Made by a program: the position numbers and the translations under genes
The notes under the pieces: generated by a model
What the model was told of the DNA's origin: nothing
Database searches by the model: none
Seen by the model: the letters and a program-made list of their open reading frames with translations, nothing else
NCBI RefSeq assembly: GCF_947623445.1
Contig: NC_135247.1
Coordinates: forward strand, 2,792,501 to 2,856,500
DNA: 64,000 nucleotides
Origin: Clavelina lepadiformis
Taxonomy: Eukaryota; Chordata; Ascidiacea; Aplousobranchia; Clavelinidae
Direction: 5' to 3'
In this document: piece by piece, positions 30,801 to 43,275 of the stretch
How positions within the stretch are numbered: position 1 is the stretch's first letter
How the letters are laid out: the number at the start of each line of letters is the position of its first letter

Positions 30801-33455
30801 TTTCAAGAGATAGGAGAGGACTCCTTTCTTTGATCGGCTTTCCAGGTATTCCTTGAATAAAATGGAAAAGGCGCTTCCCCATATTCCCTTGTGAAATAAA
30901 TTAAAATTAAAACTTTGTCTGTGATCAAAAGAGGTAACTGGTATTATTTACATCGGCACTCAGCAGCAAACTTAAAACTTTACCATCAGATAATGAAGAG
31001 GACTTTCCTCAAATGACTTTGCCAAAACTCCTCTGAAAAACTTGGTCCCAAATTGCTTCGTGTCCATGAAGGATCCATATTTTGCTATTCCTATTTCATA
31101 TGGACTGAATTCTATCCAGTCTAGGAAAGGTTTCAAGTGTTAAAGTATGTCTGATAATAATATAAATCTTTTTTGTTTATTTTATTGTTTATGTGTAACA
31201 TTTTATTTTTTGTTTACCGTGGAACGACTTTGCTTTTTCTTTCGGGCGAACATGTACAGCAGTGAGGATTGGCATAGGAGCGTTTCCATCTTTCATCTTT
31301 TCTTCAAAATGTGACAGATTAGTTGTGTCCATTTTCTATTAACAACAAGAATTCCAGTCACGGCATGTCAAAGACTGATTTGGAAAAAATTCATATGTTA
31401 AAAAGTTAGCGTACGTCTCCCAAGAGAGTACTTCCAACAATCATTCCAAATATATCCGTGTAAGAAACAGGTTGTCCGGCTTTTCTTTTGGAAATAACTG
31501 CCTTCCTGTGTGTACGACATTACATTAACTACCTCGGTAGCGGTGGATTGAAACCTTTTTTGGTGAATAACCTATCTCTTCCTTGAGGAAATGATATAAA
31601 TAAAATCTAATTATTAAATAACTTTTGAAAACTCATCAAGACATTCAGAGGCACCCTGAAGCCTATCCAGGTTTTCAAAAGTCGAAATATGTATTTGAGC
31701 TATTTTCGTTTCGTCGATTAGGCTTACCTGTACGACAAGAAGTTCGTTAAGAAACGCCAAACTGGATTTCTTTCTATTTTGGATCGTATGTCGCTGTTAG
31801 TATCCTTCAGTCCATTCTTTGGAAAATTCTCATTGGCATATAAAACGGCAAGGTACCTAAAGATGTTACAATGATAAATTTAAGAAAAGGTGAAAGGGAA
31901 TCCCATACACTTAATTCTAAACTTCGCGGCATAAGAAGTTAAGGTTCTCATTTTGCTGGTTCAACGACTCTAATATGAGTAAGGTGCCCGATTTCTTTCT
32001 TTTGACCGCGGTATAGGCGGTCCAAGTCCATAATTATGTCTTCCATATTATTTCACCCTGGACGGTGGTAGAAGAACTTTTTTTTGGTAATCTCTACAAT
32101 ATGAGATCCGTAGTAAGATCTAAACAAAGCCAGCTGAGCGTCTTACCAACTCGGCCATTCATGCAGGCTCTTTTGATAAATAGATAAATGCTTGGTTTAT
32201 ATGTATTAGGCTACATCAGTAGCTGAACATTCCTCACCACGACGATCCAGACAATCCATTGACGTACATGGAGCAATCTAGGATACCAGTATCGTGAAGA
32301 GCTTTCATGACTCCAGCGTAACCCACCATTGCTCGGTATCCACCACCTGATCCAAGTACTCCAATTACTGGGACCTGAGATTGCGACATAATAAGATTTT
32401 TCTGGTACCGGTAACAGGATCTTATCACTTTAATAAATTGCTTCACCTCATCAGCGGTATGTATGCGATCTTGTTTTCCACGCATTTGCAGTAACTCACG
32501 GATGGATTTGAAAATCGTTTGTTTTCTTATTTTACGAAAGCTCTCCTCTTTGTCACAAAGGTGCGGGTTCAACCTGAGATCAGTTTCACGCCTTCATACA
32601 AAAGTTAAGACGCTTATTATTTGATGACCGATGCGTGTTGCTTTTGTAGTAAATTTATCTTATCCTACCTTATTTCTGTTCGAAATTCTATGGCCACTTG
32701 AGCACCCTATATGTCAACGAAGGTAATTGGTCATAAATCGCGCAGTTCCAGCATGAGTTAGAAATAATGAGATTATACTCACTTTATTGAAGTCAAACGT
32801 CTTCGTCACACTTTTTCCTACATGTAAGCTTGCCAAGTCAAATTTTATTGATCCCAAAGTTCCATCAAAAGTGTAATTGGAATCCAGTAAAGTAATCTAT
32901 ATTGTAACAAATCATTTGTAACGCTTTACTTGTTGCAATGAAGTCGCAGCGCTTTACATATCAGAGAAACCTTTTAGCTTCCTCATAATTACTTGGTTTA
33001 AACAAACCTCGGCCGTAATACCGGAAAGATCATGTGGTAGCAAGTATGTAAATGTCTCATTCCATTCGGGATTTTTGGTGTTGTTGATTATCCTTGTTTC
33101 TCTGCGTGCCCCAGGTGCTTCGTTGACGTATATTTTCACGTACGGATCCGGTGTATCAACTATACGTAAACGTGAATAAAATCATAACAATCGCGATTTT
33201 TAATATATTTACCTCCCATATAGCTTGCTTACAAAAATCGTTCCATGCGCCTTTTGTGATATTCTTTCCTCTCAACACATTCACCGTAAGACAAGTACAA
33301 GGAGTAACTTCAGCCTTGATATTTCAATGAGAAGTAATTGTTAAAGATGATGGTAAGTTTTAGTCATTGCTCTGTTAATAGGACATATGAATGCTTTCTA
33401 ACTATAGGCCTATATACTTTTACGAGATGGCTGGTGTTCACGTTACCTGGAACAT
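27896..33455 (-). CDS. PLA2G4: Cytosolic phospholipase A2 gene B, 758 aa
   Basis: Nineteen exons in agreeing phase: 33447-33455, 33233-33314, 33008-33159, 32783-32896, 32669-32706, 32447-32591, 32238-32374, 31728-31856, 31415-31505, 31218-31335, 30984-31120, 30665-30887, 30480-30576, 30251-30383, 30052-30139, 29758-29939, 28747-28933, 28450-28616 and 27896-27943; 2,277 nt in all. Product: Ca2+-recruited lipase releasing fatty acid from the sn-2 position of membrane phospholipids. The N-terminal C2 domain keeps DTPDPY, NPEWNE and DSNY calcium loops. Catalytic residues are R194 in GSGGGYR, S222 in GLSGS and D586 in ADAG. An acidic linker (exons 12-14) separates the halves. Length is close to the roughly 750 aa of vertebrate cPLA2-alpha. 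The tail is short (LGRRRS), without the usual serine-containing extension. A pogo-like MITE sits in intron 16. Confidence 0.92.
29030..29746. mobile_element. pogo/Tigger-like MITE, 717 bp
   Basis: Begins cagtcgaatccgcttaattc and ends with the inverted gaattaagcggagtcgactg, about 25 bp of terminal inverted repeat with one mismatch, flanked by TA on both sides (29028-29029 and 29747-29748). Additional ttaattcgg motifs recur near both ends. CAGT-type ends with a TA duplication are typical of the pogo/Tigger branch of Tc1/mariner. No transposase ORF remains. It lies in intron 16 of gene B and ends 12 bp from the exon 16 donor boundary. Confidence 0.88.
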
Positions 33456-36400
33456 TGTGAAATGTTATTTCTGATTCCCTCTACGTTGTCATCTACAACC
33501 TTCTTGAAATGTTGAATGCCTTAAATTATTTATATTATTGTTTAAATTATTATTTACACAACTTCTTCTTGCACTATTTTAAAGTAATAGCTTACGTTTA
33601 CAGCAACAATTAGCTTTAACGAAATGCTTTAGTACTGGGAGGGATACATATATGTCGCAATCAATATAACGATTGCAGAGATATATTCATAGTGTACTGA
33701 CAAAACTATGACATGTTTCAGACTTTGAAAATAGGTCCGCATCAGAGTATATAGGTCACAATATTCGCAGTAGTTTAAAAGATAAAGCGCTAACATAAAT
33801 AAAAAGGTGTCATAGATGAAACATTTGTCTACAGCGTACGGTCGCAGGCACCAACTGTCAGTGAAAGCTAGTAGTTAATGAAGTGGCGGACTCGAACAGT
33901 GGTTTGTATCAACATATATTTTGATGATGTACCGCCGGCTAAGTTACTGATACAAGACGATAATTGAACTTTTAAAACCGAACATTCGCCGTTATTGCCC
34001 ATTGACGAGTTTTTCCCAGCCCCTTTCACGAATCGTCGTGCATCGTACGTGCCACCACTTAACCTTCGGGCTCCTATGTTCCATCACCCAATTTATCATT
34101 ATTTTATACTCTATTGCGCTATATACACAACTAAAAATCATTCTAAAACTACTTTAACCAAACGAGTATTCATTGTTATCAGCACACTTTTCGTTCCCTA
34201 TATAAGCTGACTATATTGAACAGATCGTTTCTCAAATGAAGGTTTAGTAATAATCTTTTCATAAGCTCTTGTATTTTTTTCAAACTGAGCACATCATTAC
34301 AAAAAACTCGCAAATTTAAGATGTTATTTTGTTTACGAACTGCGACTCTAGCCTATAAAACAACAGTACTGTAATGCCACTTTAACCTCTGTGGCAGTTA
34401 AACGCTTGCGGCGTTCTTTGCTGCTTTAACATATCAAATCAAAGTGCCTCGTTTTAAGTAAAGCCTCTGTTAAACTTAATAATTAATGTAAATAAATGAT
34501 CTGTCACTTTCTGTTTACCTTAACTTCCTATTCGTTTTGTCTTTTGCTGTCGTTTCCAGCAAGCAGGTAATTAATTGAAACTTCCGTTGATACTTTAATA
34601 ATGCTTTTGTTGTAAATAAGCAATGCTTTTCTAAGTTTGCTTCTCATACTTGCAATCAACCGAATTACTTCCTTGTCAGCTCGAACACGTGACGTTACAA
34701 ATTCACTTCCTCGTAAACTTACTGTACTGATAGTTACCTTTTATCAGCAATGTTTCCTTTCAGAATTGTGGTGCACATCTGATTATATTGTAACGATATC
34801 ACATCATATCAGTGATGTGCTCGTGCGTTCGTAAAAGTTGTACTATTGTTTCACCCCGGTCCAGTGCGCGTTCTCGGTTTGAATCACTTCCAGATTACGA
34901 AATTCTGGCTAACGCTTTTAACTATGTAATGCAGTGTTAGTTACTTTTTCACTCACAGCAGTCTTGTTTTAACAATGCTGTGTTGTCGCATCCTTTTGAG
35001 TAGTTGTGTTTCTGAAATGAGTATTTCTGCGGTTTAATTAAAGCAACTCGGAAAAACTTTATTCTTCGTCACAGCATTTCCGCTGTAGTCTGATGAAATA
35101 GTTGGCACTGAGAACAGCAGCGAAAGCCAGCAAAAATTATCAATCATCACACAAAGGTGAACTTTGGTCCTGTTGTCGGTTTCAACGTAAGATGACCGGC
35201 GACAAATAAAAATTTATCGTTGCAAACAGACAAACAATCCGAGCCAGCCAAGCAACAGTCGCCCCCACCAGTATCACGCCAACACGGCGACCAATCCAGC
35301 GTTACACAACCCCCAAATCTGATAGCTGACAAATGTTCCAGCTCGAACATCGTTCAGCAATTTTTCTGCTAGCCTTCGCCGGAAATATGCAACGACCTTC
35401 TCTTCGGCGGCAGCAAGGATGAATCATATATTGAGAGTATGAACCGTGATACCATAAATTCCACAAGCGTAAGATTACTTTCTTCTAAATTGCCTACCAC
35501 CTCTAATTTCACAGGAGGTATATATAGCTTTAATACATAAACTACTCCTCGTGAAGGACATTACCAAAGTCGGGTAAAGTCGTAAGAACACAGTATGCTT
35601 TGACGTAGTAATACAGTATTACAACAAATCAAAGATTTCCTTTGATCTTTCCTCTCAACTCAAACATCGACTGCAGAGTAAGTACATATAGTGGCAGGTT
35701 TTAAGTTATATGCTTTATAACAGTGCTTAATTTATAATAAGGATATTTATTTGGGCATTTTTACCGGGCATTTAGGCCGGTATACGTCACCTCAGTTTTT
35801 CAGACTGCTGTTTTTTCAACAGCTATACCCCCATGCTATAAAACTTGCTAACCCACTTTTTGAATCGAATCTTGCGCGTTGTTCAGCGCCCATTGACGAC
35901 GTATAATGAACAAAATAGTCCTACCCACGCGGTTTTGTCGACTGGCGCCACAAACGACCAGAAAAACTCTTCGTGTGTTTCAGAATACCGCAGCAGATGA
36001 ACAAATTCAAGTCCAACGTTGAGGAAAACTCGAAATCTCCTCCAACAAGTGACACTAGTGAACAACCGCCAAGATCACATCAAGGCGATAAGCAATAAAG
36101 TAGAGGACAGAGCCAGCAGCAGTCACGGAGGAAACCAGGTAACAATTTTCGTTTATTTTCTGGTTCACGTTCTCCATATTAATGCTCTGAGTACAAATGT
36201 CTTTAAGCGATTTGGAAATGACATTGACCTGGTGACTGACACAATGACTTATACGGCGCCACTTTGAATTTTTCTTTCACACTTCACATGTGGCCACCCA
36301 CCCAGGCCTAATGGTACCAAATCAGATTTTGAATTAGTCACCCAACACCCTAGCTCAGATTTTGAATGAGATCAAAACCTCGTGCTTACCCGCACGTATT

Positions 36401-36663
36401 ACCACCTAAGATGCAATGCGCAAATGCTTATTATTTTTGTAAAAGCCAAGTGACTATTTTACACCACTGCCATAGAAGACAAAGCATCATATTTTGCATA
36501 AGATTGTATTGGATCTAAGTTGCAAGCTCATATGACTGTCTAGCTTCTTTAAATGTCAATAAACAAATTATTATACACAGATTGGCAAAGGTTGATAACC
36601 ACTGTAGTTGCATCTAGTAATAGAAGCTGTTGATATAGTAGACATTCTTTTTCATTGATACCG
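33456..36663. other. Intergenic region between genes B and C
   Basis: About 3.2 kb, the largest gap in the array. No conserved exon, transposon end or RNA gene was recognised. A locally GC-richer part at about 35,150-35,400 stands out in composition, but its ORFs resemble nothing I know. Confidence 0.4.
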
Positions 36664-39600
36664 TCAATGGCGACTCATGCGGTTCACTATTTGTTCAATT
36701 ATTGTCTGTAAACGAAGGAAATATTAACGCTACTTTACACGTTTCTTTCAGTCCACATCACTGGCCTACACAATATGGTTTTCAAAGGCGATTGACATAT
36801 TTTGAACTTACGTCTAAATGCAGAAGAGTGTTGAACTCCGTCAGCTGAGACAGTTTATCAAATTCCTCTTGTTTGTACTGAAAGTTGAAAGTCGAGTAAG
36901 GGTTTTCCCCTGCTGCTGAATTTTCCGTTGAAAATATATCAAAGTTGCCCTGGTCGTCTCCTGCCGCACGCGGTACACCTGTATAATCACAATCACCGCA
37001 AAAATATTACTAGGCGTTTTTTTTATAAAGGTTGTCACGTTGTTAGTCAGGTGGTCTATGTCAATAACACAAACCTGGCGCAGAGTATTTTCTGAAGTTG
37101 ATGTTGCACAATACGAAATGCATCACTATCGGCGCCTTTTCATTTTCTTCATCCCGGAACACATAACATTCTTTCAATCCTTCTTTCTTGTATGTATCTC
37201 GGCTTATTTTGGGAAAAGGCAGTCCACTCATCTTTGCCCATTCTTCAGCCATATAGAGTTGCTACACGCAGAAAACGTAGATTATTAAAATTCTTGAAGG
37301 TGAAACAATTGGAGATCGAGATGTTAGTAAAGTTTACTTCAAATGGATCCATGTCGTCTTCTTTTCTTGCGCTGAAATCAAACGAGAGAATGATGTCGAC
37401 GTCTCTCTCTGCACGTAGCATTGGTGGGTAAGGTGAGTTGAATGCGATGCCAGCATCAGCCAAGTAGACCTTTTTAAGATCAACCTCCAGAGGTTCGTTG
37501 ATTTTGCTAAATTTATCATCTAAATGCAAAATGGTGTTATATCACCTAATTGCAACGATTTTGATAATCAAATGACATTCGTTAGTAATTAATTAATTAA
37601 TTAATTAATCAACTATTTAGTTATTTAGTTAACTAATGAATGTGACGCACGTAAGTTTACTCACCAGCAACAACTTCGGATTCACGTGATGTTGTACCTG
37701 CATATTTCAGATCTATTTCTCTCATGTAGTTAAACACTTTGGCCGTTCTCTGTCCTCTCGTCTGCATTTTAAACCAATATATGTTTGGCTTGGTTATCAT
37801 AAGTAACTTAGAAATATTTACTTATAATCTTGAAGTGTTTACGGTGTTGGTGTATTGCAAAAGTTGCATGTTCTTTCAGAACTGTACTAGGTAATTAACG
37901 AAAGCAAACATCATACTAACCCTAAGATTGTCCATGCCAAACGCTTTTTCTAGTAGCCATCCGGAAAGTCCATCCATGTTCTGAGACTCTTCTTCTTTTC
38001 CGTCTAATTGTTCTTGTTCTTCGTCTTCATCTGTGGTATCACCGCCATCACCTAATACCAAGTCATCCACCCTAAAAAAGAGAACTGTTTTAGACGTTTA
38101 ACTTTGGTGATTGTTTTTAGCAGAAGTTCTTACGCGGCTTCTTTCATCATCTGTGGAGCTGGAGGAGTTTCTTCATCAGTATCATCATCATTATCCTTGT
38201 CCTCATCGTCATCACTTGCTAAACCGACTGAACACAAAGTTTTGCTGCGTTATCGATAGGCGCTTACTAACTTCCTTGAGGCTAGGATTTACGTATTTCA
38301 TACATACATTGGCCAAGTATCACGTGTGTACTGTCAGCAAATAACAAGTTTTGAGAATCTTGACGTCAACTTTTCATCTGACGATTGTATTAATTTTAAG
38401 CACAAACCTTCTCCTGCATGATTGATTGTGCACTCCATCCCGCAACACAAGTTTCCTGACCGTTTTTCCAAATTTTTCTTCATTCGCTTCATCAGTTGCA
38501 CATCCAAATCGCTCGGTTCGTCTGGAATTTGCCAGATAGGTTTTGTAATGAAACGAAGAGGATTTCCTTTTGAAAGGCTTTTCAAGAAAGTTTTCAGTAA
38601 GATGGAGTAGGCACTTCCGCATATTCCCTTATAAATTTCGGTAATTAGGATTTAATCTCAAAGCGAACAATGAGTAGATAAACGCTCTCTATACATTTTA
38701 CCATAATATAATGAAGAGGGCTTTCATCGTAGTACTTGGACGTAACTCCTCTAAAAAACTTTGTCGCAAACTGATCCGTGTCCATGAATGATCCATATTT
38801 TGCCATTCCAATTTCATACGGACCGATTTCAACCCAATCTAAAACGAGAATTTGCCATAGTTGGCTTAAAGAATGCAAGAGCACTTTTTACAAAAAGTTC
38901 TGGAAGGTTAATATAACCAGCATTACTGTATTGTGTATATCATATCATTTTGTCATACCATGAAAAGTTTTTGCTGTTTCATTTGAGCGAACGTGGACAG
39001 CAGTCAAAATTGGCATTGGGGCATTTCCATCTTTTATCTTTTCGCCAAATTTCGACATTTTTGCACTATTCAGGTTCTGTGGCACATTTACACAACCCAC
39101 ATAAGGACTACACTTTCAATCACATTTCTTATTTTAAACTTATACTTACTTTTTTACCTAAAAGCGTTTTTCCCACAAACATTCCAAATATATCCGTGAA
39201 AGAAACAGGTTGGCCGGCATATCTTTTTGAAATCACCGCCTTCCTATAAAATAAGTCCAATTAATTCTTGTGAGCAAAATGTGAAACGTTGTACTATAAG
39301 TCTCTAGATAAACGAAAGCCATCTGACAGTTACCTAAAGGAATAAAAATTTTTCAAAAAAGACCAAAATGGGTTTCTTTCTATTCTTGAGCGAATGTAGT
39401 TGTTGATCTCTTGGACTCCAGCCTTGGGAAAGGCTTCATTTGCGTACAATGTAGCGAGGTACCTGATTGCGATACGTCATTATATGGTTATAGGCAATAA
39501 AAGGAATTTGTATTCGTTTGTGAAGCTAGCCGTTAGCCTATACTTGCTGCCCAATTGCACCATTCATGAACGATATAACTTACCAGGTTGACCCCGATAA

Positions 39601-41672
39601 TCCATTGACGTACATGGAGCAATCAAGGATACCGGTATCATGAAGCGCTTTCATAACTCCGGCATAACCCACCATAGCTCGAAATCCTCCCCCGGATCCA
39701 AGGACTCCAATTATTGGAACCTTAAACGAAGTAAAAGCTGTTTTTACAGTTAAAAATCCTTATTTACTCGGGATGTGCCGAAGGGAGTACGATTTCAAAT
39801 ATTATGTAAGAATACCGACCAATTTTATTATTTTCACGGATCCGAATCTTGCAGCAGATATGTAAAAATAGGAAAACATGAGAATAATTGCCAAGTTTTC
39901 ACTTGTTTGGTTGATATTAAAGACGATGAAGTTTTTGCGCGCGTTTTTATAATTTCTAAAAAAGCAAATTAATTTTTATCATGCGTAATGAAGTAACAAC
40001 TTTTATCATGGTTCCCTTGTGGCGCATTAATAACTGAAAAATTACTCCTTGCAAGCTGTTTAACTTTTGTGGAAGGCAGCTTGTCCATCCCCAGTGAACA
40101 CTAAACATCAAATTAAGAGGGCCAGGGTAACGGAAGGTCACACAACAGTAAGTAAAACTTAAATGGAAAAATCCTTCTTTATGCATCGAAAACAGATTAT
40201 TTTTGGTGTGGGATGTTTGTTACCGATGCATCCCTGTTCGTCAGGAACTTTAATCAAGTGCAATGAGCAAAGTTAGTAGATTGGGATACTCTTCGATTTG
40301 GCACAAATATCTACATTTATTATTGGTATTCTCACGAATCCGAATCTTTTACGATTTGGCACATCTCTGCTGTTTTTACGTAATATTGTGTAAGCGTAAG
40401 GTATACTTCATCTGCAGTCCGCGGTCTCTCTTTTTTTCCGTTCTTTTGCAACAATTCACTCATAGATTTGAAAATTTTTTGCTTTCTGGCTTTACGAAAG
40501 ATCTCCTCTTTATCGCAAAGTGAAGCGCTCAGCTTAAGGTCGGTATCACGTCTACAAAACACACAAACAAATTATACACAGTTGACCACAGCGACGGTTT
40601 AAATAGCATAGAAGTATAAGTCACTTTGCTTACCTTATTTCTATGCTGAATTCTATATCCACTTGCGAAGTCTACATTTAAAAAATTATGCAGCATAATA
40701 TATTTACGATTTCGCAGCCGTTTAGATTAGAACATTTACAACTTTAATTTAGATTCCTTACTTTATTAAACTCAAAGGTTTTGGTGACAGTTTCACCTGG
40801 GCCTATACTACCAAGGTCAAATTTCACCGATCCCATATTTTCATCATCGAACACGGCATTGGAATCCATTAAAGTAAACTAGAACAAACAAGACTTAAGG
40901 TACTTTAAATGCTTCAATTGTTGTTATTAAAAAGCGCTAAACATTTGTATCAACCTCTGCTGTAATGCCTTTAAGGTCATTTGGCAATAAATATCTAAAC
41001 TTTTGGTTCCACTCTGGATTTTCGTTATTGTTGATGCATCGAGTTTGTCTGTGTGCTCCCGGTGGTTCTTTAATGTAGATTTTGATGTACGGGTCCGGCG
41101 TATCAACTAAAAACACATAATTATAGTATTTCTAGAAAAATAAATATGACAATAATTGTCATTGCTTCAACATTGTTCTATTGCGCATTTCCACACGTAA
41201 ATTCCCTTTTTTATATTTGCATAGGCTTATCACTTTCCCCTTTTATCGTTCTCCTTATCATTCAACCTAAATGGTGCATAAATTTTGTATACGCCTTAGT
41301 CATAGAAGTGGTTGTTTCGGTTCTGAATAATAGGCTTTGACAAACGAACTTCTATTTTTAAAGTTTTTGTGGTACCACAGGTCACCATGAAGAAAGACTA
41401 TGTCTAGCGGAAACAGACGAATGCACTTTCTTGCAGCATTGCTGACTAATTGTGCGTTTATAATTTACTGTTTCACTTACATAAATCTCTCCAGCTTCCT
41501 TTCGTTATGTTTCTGCCTCGAAGCACTTGCAGCATGAGAACTGTGCAAGGAGTAATCTCAGCCTTTGTGCAAAATATAATATGGATTATGAAGATGATCC
41601 ATGAAGAGATGTTTTTAAACTGATTGTCTGTTTGTCCATTGACGAAGAGTATGTTAGCGTTACCTGATACAT
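36664..41672 (-). CDS. PLA2G4: Cytosolic phospholipase A2 gene C, 765 aa
   Basis: Nineteen exons in agreeing phase: 41664-41672, 41481-41562, 40955-41106, 40762-40878, 40634-40671, 40407-40551, 39584-39720, 39334-39462, 39150-39243, 38959-39076, 38702-38838, 38408-38627, 38134-38227, 37921-38071, 37665-37761, 37338-37519, 37075-37261, 36812-36978 and 36664-36705; 2,298 nt. The protein begins MYQAEIT. The C2 domain has DTPDPY and DSNAVFDD loops. Catalytic residues are R195 (GSGGGFR), S223 (GLSGS) and D595 (ADAG). The linker in exons 13-14 is strongly acidic. One unusual change: the GIWGSA motif at the start of exon 12 reads GICGSA. The tail is very short (MSRH). Expected role: membrane phospholipid sn-2 hydrolysis after calcium-driven C2 docking. 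No disabling change was seen. Confidence 0.9.
37587..37609. repeat. AATT microsatellite
   Basis: About six copies of aatt in the intron between exons 15 and 16 of gene C. Confidence 0.9.
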
Positions 41673-43275
41673 TTTCGTCAGTGTCTTCTAACTTCCGTTC
41701 TAGCTATCTTGAGTTTCTTACCCGCCAAAGAATAGGTGTAGGACGTATACTGCACTGATTCCGGAACTGAATTTTCCCAGATAGCCTACAGTTTTATTGG
41801 TACAGTAAACAGAATTGACCAGCGATGCATACAGATGCAGCTTAAAGCTTAATTCATAACATTTAACCAAGACTTTGCGTTGAAATATGTTTACTGGTAA
41901 TGGTTTAATTTACAGGCCATTTTGTGGAAGCGCGGGCTATTTGTGTTTACTGTTTACTCACTGTACTGTATGAACTACATTAACTATACCTTCCACAAAG
42001 CAAGCAAAAGCTTTATTCTCCGCTCAACCCTCTCAGTAGACTTCTCGCACGTCGTGAACTAACAATCGTTATACTATAAGGCTTTTCACCATGCCAAAGC
42101 ACACGTTGCTGCAAACCAGGTGCATTTGTTGTTTTGTAGCGAGAAGTTAAAGCTTTTCAGCTGAGCAGTTATTTCCTAACCCCGTCATTGACTAACCTAT
42201 AAAACGCCTATATTTAATTAACCACTGCCTAATTTCAAACTCTTAGTTGTTGTTGAGCTTTACTCTAATGTGATTTAGTATGATATTACACCAATATGGT
42301 TTCACAAGATGCACACTATCATCGCAGAAGTTTTGGGCTTCATTTCTTATAGTTTCAGCCTTTCTGAACGTAACATGCTGTAGCCTATATTCCACGTGTA
42401 CTTAGGAACGCACAGTAACCATAGTGGACGTTTAATATTATACCGTTTCTGAACCTATCCGTCAGTGTTTGTCTTGAGGCGCCTTAGGCATTGGTGTTTG
42501 CAGATGAAAGCGTAGGCTATTGTCTACATTGTACAAACGTTCCCAGATTTACGCGCAACTCAAAGCAAATTTAGATGATATAATTAGTTCCTGTTTATAC
42601 CAATCGAGACTGTGTTGTAAGTTCTTCTCGATCTTTTCGACCAATCCGTCAAGAATAGATTTAGATGTAGAGTATGTGTTACAATTTTTCTCCTCACAGT
42701 TTCAAAAGCAACTTGATAGCTCATATTATAGTGCTTCTTTTTTCTCAGTAAGGTACAAAGAATGAAATTCCTTCTTTCTCTTTTCGGTGGATAATTCAGG
42801 TGTAATATGTTCTTATTTAAACGGCTTTATACTACGTTTAACACCAGTACGTGTACGATAGAATGCTGTGTTCAAGCAGTTGTAATTGCAATAAGTATGC
42901 TGTCATGTTTAATTACGTGTTGCATTCAAAAATTCATCGTATGTAGTTTAAACCGTATATATAGTAAACCGGGGCCGCGCTCCGAGCGTTTATATGCTAC
43001 AAGTAATTTGTCGTAAGTGACACTTTCGAGGGTCATTCAGCCTCTTCAGTGAAGGGGGAGCTTTGAAAAGCATTGCACACTGATTCAACTGCGAAAGAAA
43101 AACCAAGTACCACAACCTACTGTGTAACATTGCGTTACACCTCATTATGCTTTACATCGAATAACACGGCTTGAGTATAGAGATTGGAGAGCCGTCGGTT
43201 ATCCATTTTGGATTAAAACAGCCAAGTCCAATTCCGCCAACAAAGTTTTATTCACCAAACTATGCACCGACTAAT
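41673..43275. other. Intergenic region between gene C and pseudogene D
   Basis: About 1.6 kb with the promoter side of gene C and the 3' side of D. No recognisable exon, repeat or RNA gene. Short ORFs here have no family resemblance. Confidence 0.4.

Noticed and set aside
34637..35350. Short ORFs in the gap between genes B and C
   Set aside because: None has a recognisable domain or conserved neighbours, and lengths are as expected by chance.
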